Below, piece by piece: positions 52,685 through 62,522 of a stretch of DNA of 64,000 nt. The stretch comes from Bacteroidota bacterium (lineage in GTDB: Bacteria; Bacteroidota; Ignavibacteria; SZUA-365): assembly GCA_014860565.1 (NCBI GenBank), contig JACZJN010000165.1:30507-94506 (forward strand), written 5' to 3'. Under the pieces are notes generated by a model that saw only the letters and a program-made list of their open reading frames with translations, was not told the origin of the DNA and made no database searches. The first letter of the stretch is position 1. The number at the start of each line of letters is the position of its first letter. The position numbers and the translations under genes are program-made.

Positions 52685-54934
52685 TTACTTCCCGAACTTC
52701 TTCTTCAGATCATCCAGAGAAAACTTCGGCTCTGCCGCAGGTTTTTCCTTCTGCCCTTTTCCCTGCTTCCCATCGGCCAGCGGCTGCTTTTTCATGCTGA
52801 GTCCGATGCGTTTCAGCTTCTCATTCACTTCGACGACGGTGACACGCACGATCTGTCCGACTTTGACGACCTCTTTCGGATCGCGGATGAATCGGTCGGC
52901 GAGCTGGGAAACGTGAACGAGGCCGTCCTGATGCACACCGATGTCGACGAAGGCACCGAAGTTGGCGACGTTGGTCACGACGCCTTCGAGCACCATGCCC
53001 GGTTTGAGGTCACGGATTTCGTTTACACCTTCTGCGAATTCCGCGTAGCGGAAGGATTCGCGCGGATCACGGCCCGGCTTTTCGAGTTCGCGCATGATGT
53101 CGCGCAGGGTCGGCTCCCCAACTTCCTCCGTAACGTACCGCTTGATGTCGAGCCCTTTCACCTTCGCCGAAAGCTCCTGGATGCGCTCGAGTGAAACGTT
53201 CAGATCGCGCGCGATGGTTTCGACGATATGATAGCTCTCGGGATGCACGGCGGTGTTGTCGAGCGGCTGCTCGCCGTCGCGGATGCGCAGGAAGCCGGCC
53301 GACTGCTCGAACGCTTTCGGGCCGAAGCGCGGGACCTTCAGAAGCTCCTTGCGGCTGCGGAAACGGCCGTGCTCGTTGCGGTATTGAATCACATTCTTCG
53401 CGACACCGGACGTCAGTCCCGCCACATAGCTGAGCAATTCCTTTGACGCGGTGTTCAGATCCACGCCCACGTAGTTGACGCAGCTTTCCACCGTCTCATC
53501 GAGTTTCTTTTTCAGCAGGCGCTGGTCGACGTCGTGCTGATACTGTCCGACGCCGATGGATTTCGGATCGATCTTCACGAGTTCGGCGAGAGGATCCATC
53601 AATCGACGCCCGATGCTGATCGCACCGCGGATGGTGAGATCCAGTTCAGGAAATTCGTCGATGGCAGCGTCGCTCGCGGAATAGATCGAAGCACCGGATT
53701 CGTTGACGATAACTTTCACCGGACGCGGATCGAGGTCACGTATCACTTCGGCGACGAAGACGTCGGTTTCGCGTCCCGCGGTGCCGTTGCCGATCGCGAT
53801 CAGTTCGGTGCCGAAACGCTCGATCATGTCACGCAGCGTCTGCACCGCTTCCATGCGCTTGTAGTCGCCGGTGTGCGGATAGATGGTCTGGTTCTCGAGA
53901 AACTTCCCCGTGCGGTCAATGGCCACGACCTTGCAGCCGGTGCGGAAACCCGGATCAATGCCCAGCGTGGGCTTCATCCCGGCGGGACTCGACAGCAGCA
54001 GTTCCCGCAGATTGCTCTCGAAGGTCTGTATGGATGCGGTGTCGGCGACCTGCTTTTTCTCGAAGCGCACTTCCCCGATGAGTGTGTGCTTCATAAGGCG
54101 TTCGAATGCATCCTTGATCATCGCGGCGTAGAACGTGCGCACGGGGGCCGCGCCGCTGTGTGATTCCTTTCCCTCGAGCCATCCCACGATCTGCTCCTGC
54201 TCGAATTCAAGGTCGAAGAACAGCACTCCCTCGGATTCGCCGCGACGCAGTGCCAGCATGTTGTGTGCGGGGATGTCGCGTACCGGCGCGCTCCAGTCGC
54301 GATACATTTCGTACTTGGTGGTGCCTTCGGGAAATTCATCCTTCACGCGTGAACGGAAGATGCCCTCGGCCGCCATGAAATTGCGCACATACGCGCGAAG
54401 ATCGGCTTTTTCGGAGACCTCTTCGGCGAGGATGTCCGACGCCCCGGCAAGCGCCTCCTGCACGGACGCGACACCCTTTTCCTCGTCGATGAATTTCACG
54501 GCTTCCGCTTCCATCGAGGCAGTGCGCACTTCCGGTGCGTTCAGCGCGCGGATGAAGTCCGCAAGCGGTTCGAGCCCTTTTTCCCGTGCGATGGTCGCGC
54601 GGGTACGCTTCTTCGGCTTATAGGGGAGATACAGATCCTCAAGTTCTGTTTTCTGCATGCAGGCTTCGATGCGTGCGCGCAGGTCGTCGGTGAGTTTTCC
54701 CTGTTCCTCGATGGACTTGAGCACGGTGGCCTTGCGGTCTTCGAGTTCGGTCAGGTATTCGAAGCGCTCGACCAGCGATCGAAGCTGGATTTCATTGAGT
54801 TCGCCGGTCCGCTCTTTGCGATAGCGTGCGATGAACGGGACGGTGCCGCCTTCGGCCAGCAGCGCCAGCGTATTGGCCACCTGCCAGGGTTGGAGCGAGA
54901 GTTCCTGTATGAGGACTTCGGAGATGTTCAGCAT
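52685..54934 (-). CDS. tex: Tex-family S1 RNA-binding transcription accessory protein
   Basis: 749 aa. N-terminal helical region (LQPWQVANTLALLAEGGTVPFIARYRKERTGEL), YqgF/RNase H-like domain (TLGIDPGFRTGCKVVAIDRTG), helix-hairpin-helix part (VGVDLNTASKELLSYVAGL, FRSRKELLKVPRFGPKAFEQSAGFLRI) and a C-terminal S1 domain at ~645-720 (GMVLEGVVTNVANFGAFVDIGVHQDGLVHVSQL) followed by a basic tail. Matches Tex in full. Binds nucleic acids and affects transcription; details vary among species. Downstream of it (5' side, 55027-55093) is a short duplicated sequence. Confidence 0.93.
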   Translation of the reverse strand: MLNISEVLIQELSLQPWQVANTLALLAEGGTVPFIARYRKERTGELNEIQLRSLVERFEYLTELEDRKATVLKSIEEQGKLTDDLRARIEACMQKTELEDLYLPYKPKKRTRATIAREKGLEPLADFIRALNAPEVRTASMEAEAVKFIDEEKGVASVQEALAGASDILAEEVSEKADLRAYVRNFMAAEGIFRSRVKDEFPEGTTKYEMYRDWSAPVRDIPAHNMLALRRGESEGVLFFDLEFEQEQIVGWLEGKESHSGAAPVRTFYAAMIKDAFERLMKHTLIGEVRFEKKQVADTASIQTFESNLRELLLSSPAGMKPTLGIDPGFRTGCKVVAIDRTGKFLENQTIYPHTGDYKRMEAVQTLRDMIERFGTELIAIGNGTAGRETDVFVAEVIRDLDPRPVKVIVNESGASIYSASDAAIDEFPELDLTIRGAISIGRRLMDPLAELVKIDPKSIGVGQYQHDVDQRLLKKKLDETVESCVNYVGVDLNTASKELLSYVAGLTSGVAKNVIQYRNEHGRFRSRKELLKVPRFGPKAFEQSAGFLRIRDGEQPLDNTAVHPESYHIVETIARDLNVSLERIQELSAKVKGLDIKRYVTEEVGEPTLRDIMRELEKPGRDPRESFRYAEFAEGVNEIRDLKPGMVLEGVVTNVANFGAFVDIGVHQDGLVHVSQLADRFIRDPKEVVKVGQIVRVTVVEVNEKLKRIGLSMKKQPLADGKQGKGQKEKPAAEPKFSLDDLKKKFGK

Positions 54935-55026
54935 GATATCTTCCCGTTTTGAAAATCAGGCATAGCATATCAAGATACATGCCTCTGCGTGTCGAGTCAA
55001 TATTGCATCGGAGTTCTTCGCTTTCG

Positions 55027-55093
55027 GACGAGCCTGAAAACTCATCCTCCAAGGGGACGCAGAGCGACGAGCCTGAAGGCTCATCCTCCAAGG
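55027..55093. repeat. 28-bp imperfect direct repeat, 39-bp period
   Basis: GACGAGCCTGAA..CTCATCCTCCAAGG occurs at 55027-55054 and 55066-55093, differing at two bases. The second copy contains GAGCCTGAAGGCTC, a hairpin that could act as terminator for the minus-strand gene ending at 55096; in the first copy the hairpin is broken. Confidence 0.8.
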
Positions 55094-55095
55094 CC

Positions 55096-55500
55096 CTATT
55101 CCCTCCAGTCGTCCGGGCGGTCGAGACGCCGGAGTTGTTCTTCTGAAATCAGCAGTGTAAGATGGGAGCAGAATTCACGCATGCGGAGGCGCTGTGCGCG
55201 TGCAATTTTCAGGACGATGCGGCCGCTTTTTGAATTGGGGAAATCGGCGAGGAGCTTCAGGCTATGGAGCTGCACGACAAAGCGACGGCGGTACCAACGA
55301 TCAAGAAACTGAATGTCGTCAATCTCCTCGAAAGGGATGCGCAGGTCACGTACCCGTGATTTAATGACACCGAACACGGCATCTTCGACGCGGTATTCCA
55401 GCCGCAGACCGCTATCGTCGACGTAGATCCGTCCGTGTGCCGCGGCCAGGCCCTGATAGACTTCGGGAAGGGTGAAGGGGATGCTGATACGAGTTGCCAT
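55096..55500 (-). CDS. Hypothetical protein, possibly PH-like
   Basis: 134 aa from ATG 55500 (a GTG at 55515 is possible). No signal or membrane segment. Beta-strands followed by a C-terminal helix (GRIYVDDSGLRLEYRVEDAVFG, DLRIPFEEIDDIQFLDRWYRRRFVVQLHSL, GRIVLKIARAQRLRMREFCSHL) resemble the bacterial PH-like fold, where IPFEEID-hydrophobic-W is common. No specific family is recognised. No ribosome site seen. Confidence 0.5.
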   Translation of the reverse strand: MATRISIPFTLPEVYQGLAAAHGRIYVDDSGLRLEYRVEDAVFGVIKSRVRDLRIPFEEIDDIQFLDRWYRRRFVVQLHSLKLLADFPNSKSGRIVLKIARAQRLRMREFCSHLTLLISEEQLRRLDRPDDWRE

Positions 55501-55610
55501 GGATGAAATGTACACAGCTCGAATGACAAATTCATACGCGTGGGAGATATCCTGTCGATTTCGTAGATTCTTGCAATCTGCGCAACTGCACTCCCCAGAG
55601 ATTTTTTCAT

Positions 55611-55838
55611 ATGGATACTTTTATTAACGCCCTTGCCGAATATCCCATCCTGGGCGTGCTGCTTGTGAGCCTCATCGTCACCCTCATCTTCACCCTCGTA
55701 AGGAAACTGCTCAAATTCGCGGTTTCCATCGCCATCGTCATCATCGCGCTGGCCATCGTCATGCATTACCTCGGACACGACACCCTTCCCGAACAGGGCA
55801 AGCGTGTACTTCAGAAAGCCGAAGAGATTCTGCCGTAA
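55611..55838 (+). CDS. Small integral membrane protein
   Basis: 75 aa. Two adjacent hydrophobic helices (YPILGVLLVSLIVTLIFTLV and LLKFAVSIAIVIIALAIVMHY) split by RKL, then a short polar tail. No family recognised; it resembles small proteins of unknown role. No strong Shine-Dalgarno site precedes the ATG. It is divergent from the hypothetical gene at 55500 and convergent with pstB. Confidence 0.55.
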   Translation: MDTFINALAEYPILGVLLVSLIVTLIFTLVRKLLKFAVSIAIVIIALAIVMHYLGHDTLPEQGKRVLQKAEEILP

Positions 55839-55865
55839 AACGGAATTCCTCCTCCCGGTCAGAGA

Positions 55866-56708
55866 TCAGCCAAAGCTGCCCGTGACGTAGTCCTCGGTCT
55901 GACGGTGTGTGGGCTTGGTGAAAATCTTTGCGGTTTTATCCACTTCGATCAGCTTGCCCATGTAGAAGAAGGCCGTGAAGTCACTGATGCGCGCTGCCTG
56001 TTGCATGTTGTGCGTGACGATAACGATGGTGTACTTCTTCTTGAGTTCGTCTATCAGTTCCTCGATTTTCATTGTAGAAATGGGATCCAGCGCCGAAGCG
56101 GGTTCGTCCATAAGAATCACTTCCGGCTCCACCGCCAGCGTACGTGCGATGCAAAGTCGCTGCTGCTGTCCGCCGGAAAGGGAACTGCCCGGCTTATGCA
56201 GGACATCCTTCACCTCGTCCCATAACGCGACACGTTTCAGATTTTCTTCCGCAATCCGCGCAAGCTCCTTGCGATCGCGCATGCCGTTGAGTTTCAGTCC
56301 GGCAACAACGTTTTGCGCGACAGTCATGGTGGGGAAGGGATTGGGTTTCTGGAATACCATGCCGACCTTCCTGCGCAGGAACACCGGGTCGCGGTCCATG
56401 ATGTCCTCCCCGTCGAGCAGGATACTTCCACCGATGCTGCCTCCCACCTCTTCATGCATGCGATTGAGCGAGCGAAGGAAGGTGGACTTCCCGCAGCCCG
56501 AGGGACCGATGATGGCAAGCACCTTGTTTCGCGGAATCGACAGAGTCACGTTAAACAGGGCCTGCGTTTTCCCGTACCATGCATTCAGACCGAGGGCCTC
56601 CATGCGCGGAGCTCTCGCCGCATCGGTCGCGCCTGACACTGATTCCAGCGTTTCCTGAATGCGCGGAATGTCGTTCTCTTTCAGCGATTGCTGCATAATG
56701 TCATACAT
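55866..56708 (-). CDS. pstB: Phosphate ABC transporter ATP-binding protein (copy 1)
   Basis: 280 aa from ATG 56708, 4 nt after the pstA stop; the longer frame to 56765 would overlap pstA. Walker [24 protein letters not shown]-loop [19 protein letters not shown], signature [17 protein letters not shown], Walker [15 protein letters not shown]-loop [16 protein letters not shown], all typical of PstB. A ~30-residue N-terminal extension precedes the domain. Energises PstSCA phosphate uptake. Last gene of the pst operon. Confidence 0.95.
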   Translation of the reverse strand: MYDIMQQSLKENDIPRIQETLESVSGATDAARAPRMEALGLNAWYGKTQALFNVTLSIPRNKVLAIIGPSGCGKSTFLRSLNRMHEEVGGSIGGSILLDGEDIMDRDPVFLRRKVGMVFQKPNPFPTMTVAQNVVAGLKLNGMRDRKELARIAEENLKRVALWDEVKDVLHKPGSSLSGGQQQRLCIARTLAVEPEVILMDEPASALDPISTMKIEELIDELKKKYTIVIVTHNMQQAARISDFTAFFYMGKLIEVDKTAKIFTKPTHRQTEDYVTGSFG

Positions 56709-56712
56709 GGTG

Positions 56713-57561
56713 CTATGCCGTATATGTTTTTCGTGTGACGAAACGGAAAATGATGTTGAGTACAAAAACGAGCATGATCAGTATGAATGACGCTGCCCAG
56801 GCCTGCTGATTCCAGTCATCAAATGGTGCGCGGGCGTAATCATAGATGAAAACCGTCATCGAGGCTATGGGCTGATCAAGCTGCGTTGACCAGAACCGGT
56901 TTCCGAGTGCCGTGAACAGCAGCGGTGCGGTCTCTCCGATGACGCGGGCGATGGAAAGAAAGATTCCGGTGAAGATCCCCTTGAATGCCGCAGGCAATAT
57001 CACGAACATCATGGTTTTCCAGCGGGGAATACCGAGCGCCAGTCCTGCTTCGCGGAACGAGGACGGCACGAGCCGGATCATTTCCTCCGTGGTCCGCGTG
57101 ATCAGGGGAATCATGAGAATGCCAAGCGCGAAACCTCCCGCAAGGGCGGAGAAGCGCTTCATGGGAAGCACCACGACGATGAATGCGACAACACCGATGA
57201 CGATGGAAGGAATACCGTTGAGTACTTCTGTCAGAAATCGGACGGTGCGGGCGAACCACCCTTTCTCCGTTTGAGCGAGATAGATGCCGGCGAAGAGTCC
57301 TACAGGAATTCCATACGCGCTGCCGAGTGACACAAGAATGAGACTGCCGACGATGGCGTTCGCCATGCCGCCGCCCTCTTCGCCCACCGGCGCGGGCATC
57401 TTCGTGATCAGATCCCAGTTGATATGATTGATGCCCTTGGAGACCGTGTATGCGAGAATCAGGAACAGCACGCCCACAACCGCGAGCAACGAGAGTCCCG
57501 TCAGGGATAGCATCGTGGCATTCTTGAATTTCCGCCAGGTGTATAATGCGGTCGTGCTCAT
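56713..57561 (-). CDS. pstA: Phosphate ABC transporter permease PstA
   Basis: 282 aa, six predicted helices, with the conserved inner loop motif around [59 protein letters not shown]. Its start overlaps the pstC stop by ATGA. Forms the membrane channel with PstC for high-affinity phosphate import. Confidence 0.95.
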   Translation of the reverse strand: MSTTALYTWRKFKNATMLSLTGLSLLAVVGVLFLILAYTVSKGINHINWDLITKMPAPVGEEGGGMANAIVGSLILVSLGSAYGIPVGLFAGIYLAQTEKGWFARTVRFLTEVLNGIPSIVIGVVAFIVVVLPMKRFSALAGGFALGILMIPLITRTTEEMIRLVPSSFREAGLALGIPRWKTMMFVILPAAFKGIFTGIFLSIARVIGETAPLLFTALGNRFWSTQLDQPIASMTVFIYDYARAPFDDWNQQAWAASFILIMLVFVLNIIFRFVTRKTYTA

Positions 57562-58568
57562 GCTGCTGTCGCTCCGAATCGCCTCGTGATACGCCAGACA
57601 ATTGCGCGGGCGATCGCATTGAGGATGAGAGTCATGACAAAAAGAAGCAGTGCGATTTCGATGAGAGAACTGATGTAGAGCTGGCTCGTCGCTTCCGCGA
57701 ATTCGTTGGCCAGAACGCTGGCCATGGTGTGTGCGGGATTGAGAACGGAGAGTGATATGTCCGCGCTGTTGCCGATCACCATGGTCACGGCCATGGTTTC
57801 TCCCACCGCGCGACCGAGTCCGAGCAGCGAGGCGCTGAGAATGCCGGACTTTGCCCCCGTCAGCACGATCCGGATAGCCTCCCAGCGCGTGGCGCCGAGC
57901 GCCATGGCCGCTTCACGCTGAGTATCGGGGATGGAACGCATCACGTCCCGGGAGATCGAGGTAATGATCGGGAGAACCATTATGGTAAGAATGAGAATCG
58001 CTGCGAGCATGCCGAAACCGTACGGCGCGCCCTCGAACAGAGGCATCCAGCCGAACTCCTCGATGAGAAAAGGCTGGACGTCCGTCTGCAGCCAGGGCAC
58101 CATGACAAAGATGCCGAAAAGGCCGTACACGATACTCGGAATGGCGGCAAGCAGTTCGACGAGCATCGACAAGGGCTGTTCGAGCCAGCCGGGCGCAATT
58201 TCGGAGAGAAAGATTGCCACACCGACGCTCAATGGAACCGCGAACAACAGCGCACCCAGGGAAGAGAAGAGCGTTCCGTAAATGAAAGGAAGTGCACCGT
58301 AGATGTCGTTGACCGGATCCCACTCAGAACTCGTAATGAATTGGAAACCGAAGTGCCGGATGGAAGGCCACGACTGCACGCTCATCTCATAGACCATGAG
58401 GAATACGAGACTGAGAACGACAAATGCGAAGAAACGTGTGACGTTTTCGAAAATCAGGTCGCCCGGATTTTTCCGGAGCATCCCGCGAAGCGACAGCGCA
58501 CGGGCAGCAGGACGTTTATCCTGCTGCCCGGAAGGCATGTCGTTATGTTCATTCACCGATTGAGGCAT
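57558..58568 (-). CDS. pstC: Phosphate ABC transporter permease PstC
   Basis: 336 aa, six helices after a ~45-residue hydrophilic N-terminus. Conserved motif SISRDVMRSIPDTQREAAMALGATRWEAIRIVLTGAKSGILSASLLGLGRAVGETMAVTMVIGN. Begins one nucleotide after the pstS stop and overlaps pstA by 4 bp. Membrane partner of PstA. Confidence 0.95.
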   Translation of the reverse strand: MPQSVNEHNDMPSGQQDKRPAARALSLRGMLRKNPGDLIFENVTRFFAFVVLSLVFLMVYEMSVQSWPSIRHFGFQFITSSEWDPVNDIYGALPFIYGTLFSSLGALLFAVPLSVGVAIFLSEIAPGWLEQPLSMLVELLAAIPSIVYGLFGIFVMVPWLQTDVQPFLIEEFGWMPLFEGAPYGFGMLAAILILTIMVLPIITSISRDVMRSIPDTQREAAMALGATRWEAIRIVLTGAKSGILSASLLGLGRAVGETMAVTMVIGNSADISLSVLNPAHTMASVLANEFAEATSQLYISSLIEIALLLFVMTLILNAIARAIVWRITRRFGATAA

Positions 58569-58569
58569 G

Positions 58570-59601
58570 TTATTTCAGGGCGATTTTCGCAATCTGTTTT
58601 TTACACAAGGCGACGACTTCGTCAGGGAGCGGAGCGTAATGGAGGTCCTTGGCGTACTGCTCACCTTCATCCAGCGCCCACAGCAGGAAGTCGTGCAGAG
58701 CTTTGGCCTTGGTCTTGTCCTTCATGTTCTGGTAGACGAGCAGCCAGGTCAGTCCGGCGATGGGATAGCTGTCCTTGCCCGCAGCGTTCACGATGGATAC
58801 GCGAAGATCGGAAGGCATATCACTGAGGAAACCCGCAGCGGCTGCCGACACTGCCTCGAAGCTCGGCATGACATAATTCCCCGCCTTGTTCTTGAGCGAT
58901 GCATACGGGAGATCGTTCTGCACGGCATAGGCGAGTTCGATGTAGCCGATCGCTCCTTCGGTCTGCTTGACCAGGCCTGCGACACCGTCGTTGCCCTTGC
59001 CGCCGAGACCAATCGGCCAATTCACGGCCTTGCCCATTCCGACTTTCTTTTCCCAGTTCTTACTCACCTTGCTCAGGTAATCAGTAAAGATGCTGGTCGT
59101 ACCGCTACCGTCGGAACGGTGGACAACGAGAATCGGACGCTTCGGCAGTTTCTTGTCCTTGTTGATCTTCTGAATGCGTCCGTCATTCCACATTTTGATC
59201 TTGCCCAGGAAAATATCCGCCAGGACATCCGAAGTGAGCTTGAGCCCTTTGCCAGCGGCGGGAAGATTGTAGGAGACAACCACGGCTCCCATGACGGTGG
59301 GAATATGCAGGACCTCGGTACCGCGCTTCTGCTTGATTTCCTTCAGCTGGTCGTCGTCGAGGAAGGCATCGGAGGCGCCGAAATCGACGGTACCTTCGGT
59401 GATCTGCTTGACCCCGCCGCCACTTCCGATGGACTGGTAGTTGAACTCGATGCCGGTAGACTTGTGGTAGAGGTCGAACCATTTCGAGTAGATGATGTAG
59501 GGGAAGGTCGCGCCCGCGCCGTTGAGTTTGACCTGCGCTTGGACATTGAGCGAGAGCAGGCTTCCCAGAATGAGTGCGGCTGCGATGAACTTGCCTTTCA
59601 T
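58570..59601 (-). CDS. pstS: Phosphate-binding protein PstS
   Basis: 343 aa from ATG 59601 (GGAG 6 nt upstream; M1 at 59613 is less likely). Signal peptide ending NVQAQ. Mature N-terminus LNGAGATFPYIIYSKWFDLYHKSTG and GSGGGVKQITEGTVDFGASDAFL, PILVVHRSDGSGTTSIFTDYLS are PstS phosphate-binding signatures. Periplasmic delivery to PstCA. Follows the porin by 51 bp. Confidence 0.95.
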   Translation of the reverse strand: MKGKFIAAALILGSLLSLNVQAQVKLNGAGATFPYIIYSKWFDLYHKSTGIEFNYQSIGSGGGVKQITEGTVDFGASDAFLDDDQLKEIKQKRGTEVLHIPTVMGAVVVSYNLPAAGKGLKLTSDVLADIFLGKIKMWNDGRIQKINKDKKLPKRPILVVHRSDGSGTTSIFTDYLSKVSKNWEKKVGMGKAVNWPIGLGGKGNDGVAGLVKQTEGAIGYIELAYAVQNDLPYASLKNKAGNYVMPSFEAVSAAAAGFLSDMPSDLRVSIVNAAGKDSYPIAGLTWLLVYQNMKDKTKAKALHDFLLWALDEGEQYAKDLHYAPLPDEVVALCKKQIAKIALK

Positions 59602-59652
59602 GAGAGTCTCCATAGTGTAAGGGTAACAGGTAACGTTCTTGTTGCGATTCTC

Positions 59653-60741
59653 TTAGAACTGCCAGAGGAACGTGACGCGCGGAATGACATCGCTGGCGTC
59701 GACTCCCTCCCGACCGATCACTTCCACGCCGGGCATGAAGTTGACGTTATCGGCTGCTTTGAAATCAAGCGCGGCGACCAGCAGGGATCGCACATCGTTC
59801 TTGGCATCACTTTCCGTATTCGGATCATAGGTGTCATAGCGTCCCACAAGGCGGATATCATCCGTCAGAGCGAGCCATGCGAACGCCGAGACGCCGAAGC
59901 CCGCCTGTGCGCTGCGTTCCGCACCCGGAGTGAGGTAGTAGTTGTTTGCCTGGCTCTTGTAAAAGCCCTCGACACCGACGGAAAACGAATTCTTCACCTG
60001 GTAGTTGACGAAGCCAGCCGTCACCAGCGCGCCATTGTCTTTCATCGTCCCGGAAACGCTGTCGGAAACCTGCGGATTGGATGCATAGTCGGCGTACAGG
60101 GTAAACTGAAATTCGTCGGTCGGCTTCACCTGCACCATGCCGTAATAGCGTTTGTACTTGTTCATCTCAGGCGAATTGCCGGAATTGTTGCCCAGCTTGA
60201 GCCAGTATTGAATCATTCCGCTGCCGTCGACTTTTCCCTTGAGATCGATACCGATGTCGCGTGAAGAAACGATTTTATTGAAATCGAGAATGGTCTTTTC
60301 AAGCGCCCGATATCCCCACGCATCTTCGGATACACTGAAGGCCGGCGTGGGCGACATACCCACCACGAGATCTGAGCCGGAAAACAGGCCTTTCCATTTC
60401 AGGTAGGCATCTTTGACGAATACGCTGATCTTCCCGTTGGAGCTGAGAGCAGCCTGATCCGCCTCAAGACGGAAGCGTGATGAGAAGGTGCTGTTGATGG
60501 TGTAATCCGTGGTGATGTAGATACGGCGAAACTGCAGCCCGTTCATATCCTTGTCCCCGCCGTCCATGGCGTCAAGGTAATAGTAATAGTCTCCAAACAT
60601 CAGGCCGCTGAGTTTGACCTGACCGACAGAACCGCTGGCAGTCTTATCCTGCTTGTCTTTTCCTGCATCCTGTGCCATCGCACCAGCCGTTAACAGAACT
60701 GTGAGTAGCAAGACAAGCGCAGTTGAACGCAATGCATTCAT
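59653..60741 (-). CDS. Phosphate-selective porin (OprO/OprP-like)
   Basis: 362 aa from ATG 60741 (AGGAGG 9 nt upstream); the longer frame to 60801 has no signal peptide. Signal peptide MNALRSTALVLLLTVLLTAGAMAQ. Barrel with the O/P-type pattern: LSGLMFGDYYYYLDAMDG, LQFRRIYITTDYTINSTFSSRFRLEADQ, VFVKDAYLKWKG, KNSFSVGVEGFYKSQAN, ending VIPRVTFLWQF with terminal Phe. Admits phosphate through the outer membrane. First gene of the porin-pstSCAB operon behind Pho box 1. Confidence 0.88.
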   Translation of the reverse strand: MNALRSTALVLLLTVLLTAGAMAQDAGKDKQDKTASGSVGQVKLSGLMFGDYYYYLDAMDGGDKDMNGLQFRRIYITTDYTINSTFSSRFRLEADQAALSSNGKISVFVKDAYLKWKGLFSGSDLVVGMSPTPAFSVSEDAWGYRALEKTILDFNKIVSSRDIGIDLKGKVDGSGMIQYWLKLGNNSGNSPEMNKYKRYYGMVQVKPTDEFQFTLYADYASNPQVSDSVSGTMKDNGALVTAGFVNYQVKNSFSVGVEGFYKSQANNYYLTPGAERSAQAGFGVSAFAWLALTDDIRLVGRYDTYDPNTESDAKNDVRSLLVAALDFKAADNVNFMPGVEVIGREGVDASDVIPRVTFLWQF

Positions 60742-60798
60742 TCGAGGGTACCTCCTGATTATATGTTGGCGTGACAAGAGCGAAATCACGCAGCTACA

Positions 60799-60832
60799 CA
60801 AAGCTACCAGTCGAATGTTACGGTCGTGTTAG
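60799..60832 (-). promoter_or_regulatory. Candidate Pho box 1 with -7 element (porin-pstSCAB promoter)
   Basis: On the minus strand, CTAACA and GTAACA (plus-strand TGTTAG 60827-60832 and TGTTAC 60816-60821) are 11 bp apart, as in Pho-type boxes. Nine bp further downstream is TAGCTTTG (60799-60806), matching TAnnTTTG. The porin ATG is ~58 nt beyond the -7 element. Confidence 0.6.
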
Positions 60833-60883
60833 CGCTGTATTTTGTTTCCATGCGGATGTTCGAACCATGTTGGAATCCCTGGA

Positions 60884-60914
60884 TATAAAAATACCCTCGG
60901 TTCAGAGGGTATTT
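60884..60914 (-). terminator. Intrinsic terminator after phoU
   Basis: A 10-bp perfect stem (60889-60898 with 60905-60914) with 6-nt loop, followed on the minus strand by TTTTTATA. It closes the pstB2-phoU transcript and separates it from the porin operon. Confidence 0.85.
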
Positions 60915-60987
60915 CGTGAAAATTCAATCTTGCGTCGTTGATACATCGTATGCACGGGAACGCTCCACCAAACTGAATCCTCGACAA

Positions 60988-61722
60988 TCAGGATCCATTG
61001 TCTCCGTCGGCGGTCGGCGCAGTCGGATTCCCATCCTCGTTCCGGTCAGGCCGACCCCAGCCGCGATGCTTGACAATTTTCGCGTCAGCGACGAACACGG
61101 CCTCCTCTGCGATATTGGTCGCTTCGTCGGCCAGTCGCTCGAGATTGCGCGAGATCATGAGAAGATGACTTGCGGCTTCGACCAGCTCGGGGTGCTCGCG
61201 CATGATGTCGGTGAGGATGTCGAAGTTCTGCAGGTCCTGCTCGTCGATGATATTGTCGCGCACCACTACGCTTCTCGCGACAGCGACGTCCGCTTCGGTA
61301 AAAGCCGTGAGCGCATCTTTGATCATCGCCGTCGCAACCTCCCCCATGACGCCGATATGAGTGCGTGTGACGAGTTCGGTATGCGGTTCGAGCAGCGGTA
61401 TACGCTCGGCAATATTGACGGCCGCATCACCCATGCGTTCGAGGTTGCGGTTGACCGACAGCGCGGAAAGCACCGTGCGCAGATCAATGGCCACGGGCTG
61501 CTGCAGGGCGAGCAGGCGCATGCAGTGTTTCTCGATCTTCGTATCATAGAGATCAACCTTGTCATCGCCCTCTATGACCTGCAATGCAAGTGCCATATCT
61601 CCACGCTGGAGAGCGTCGATGGCGTCAGTGACCTGCTGCTGGACGAGCACCGCCATCTTTCCGATGCGGCTGCCCAGCTTCTCGAGTTCATCGTCAAATC
61701 GCTTGAGGATATGATCTGTCAT
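60988..61722 (-). CDS. phoU: Phosphate signalling protein PhoU
   Basis: 244 aa from ATG 61722 (AAGGACGG upstream); longer frame overlaps pstB2. Two PhoU repeats with metal-binding EXXXD-type motifs: LALQVIEGDDKVDLYDTKIEKHCMRLLALQQPVAIDLR, LSALSVNRNLERMGDAAVNIAER and VVVRDNIIDEQDLQNFDIL, LLMISRNLERLADEATNIAEEAVF. Mediates repression of the Pho response by PstSCAB via a sensor kinase. Co-transcribed with pstB2, 16 bp apart. C-terminal ~25 residues are a polar tail. Confidence 0.94.
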   Translation of the reverse strand: MTDHILKRFDDELEKLGSRIGKMAVLVQQQVTDAIDALQRGDMALALQVIEGDDKVDLYDTKIEKHCMRLLALQQPVAIDLRTVLSALSVNRNLERMGDAAVNIAERIPLLEPHTELVTRTHIGVMGEVATAMIKDALTAFTEADVAVARSVVVRDNIIDEQDLQNFDILTDIMREHPELVEAASHLLMISRNLERLADEATNIAEEAVFVADAKIVKHRGWGRPDRNEDGNPTAPTADGDNGS

Positions 61723-61738
61723 CGTGTATCCGTCCTTG

Positions 61739-62497
61739 TCATCCAAATTTTCCGGTAACGTAGTTTTCCGTCTGTTCGTGTTCCGGATTGGTAAATATCC
61801 CGCGCGTTTTACCGAATTCCACCAATTCCCCAAGATAGAAGAATGCCGTATGATCGCTGACGCGCGCTGCTTGCTGCAGGTTGTGTGTGACGATCAATAT
61901 GGTATAACGGGATTTGAGTTCGTAAATAAGTTCCTCGATCTTCGCCGTCGCAATGGGATCGAGGGCGCTCGCCGGTTCGTCCATCAGCAGAATGTCGGGA
62001 CTGACTGCAAGCGAACGTGCGATGCAGAGTCGCTGCTGCTGACCGCCCGAAAGACCGAGAGCCGATTCCTTCAGACGATCCTTCACCTCGTCCCACAATG
62101 CAGCCTGCTTCAGACTCTGCTCGACGAGATCCGCGATCTCTTTGCGGTTGCCTGTCCCGTTGATGCGGGGGCCATACGCAACGTTATCGAATATGGACTT
62201 GGGGAAGGGATTCGACTTCTGAAACACCATCCCGATGCGGCGGCGCAGATGTACTACGTCCACTCCCCTGGCGTAAATGTCTTCGTTGTCGATTCGAACC
62301 GAACCGGTAATGCGGACACCATTGATAATATCGTTCATGCGATTGAGAGAGCGGAGAAAAGTGGACTTTCCGCAGCCCGAGGGGCCAATCAACGCGGTCA
62401 CTTTCTTCTCCGGTATCTCCAGGGATATATCAAATAGGGCCTGCTTCTTCCCATAGAAGAGGTTGAGGTGTTCGGTGCTGATCTTGCTGTTCTTCAT
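61739..62497 (-). CDS. pstB: Phosphate ABC transporter ATP-binding protein (copy 2)
   Basis: 252 aa, a clean PstB: Walker [93 protein letters not shown]. It lacks the N-terminal extension of copy 1. Two PstBs with one PstSCA suggests either alternative ATPase subunits or different regulation. Starts 26 nt after the -7 element of Pho box 2; no strong ribosome site. Confidence 0.94.
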   Translation of the reverse strand: MKNSKISTEHLNLFYGKKQALFDISLEIPEKKVTALIGPSGCGKSTFLRSLNRMNDIINGVRITGSVRIDNEDIYARGVDVVHLRRRIGMVFQKSNPFPKSIFDNVAYGPRINGTGNRKEIADLVEQSLKQAALWDEVKDRLKESALGLSGGQQQRLCIARSLAVSPDILLMDEPASALDPIATAKIEELIYELKSRYTILIVTHNLQQAARVSDHTAFFYLGELVEFGKTRGIFTNPEHEQTENYVTGKFG

Positions 62498-62522
62498 TTT
62501 CTCGGGACAATCTATACGTCCT

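Noticed and set aside
59611..59640. GTAACAGGTAACG-type repeats upstream of pstS as a third Pho box
   Set aside because: The repeat period is 7 bp rather than 11, and pstS is probably transcribed with the porin.
60758..60763. TATAAT on the minus strand just before the porin gene as a -10 box
   Set aside because: It lies 5 bp before the ribosome binding site, so a transcript start would fall in or after it; TAGCTTTG at 60799-60806 is placed better.
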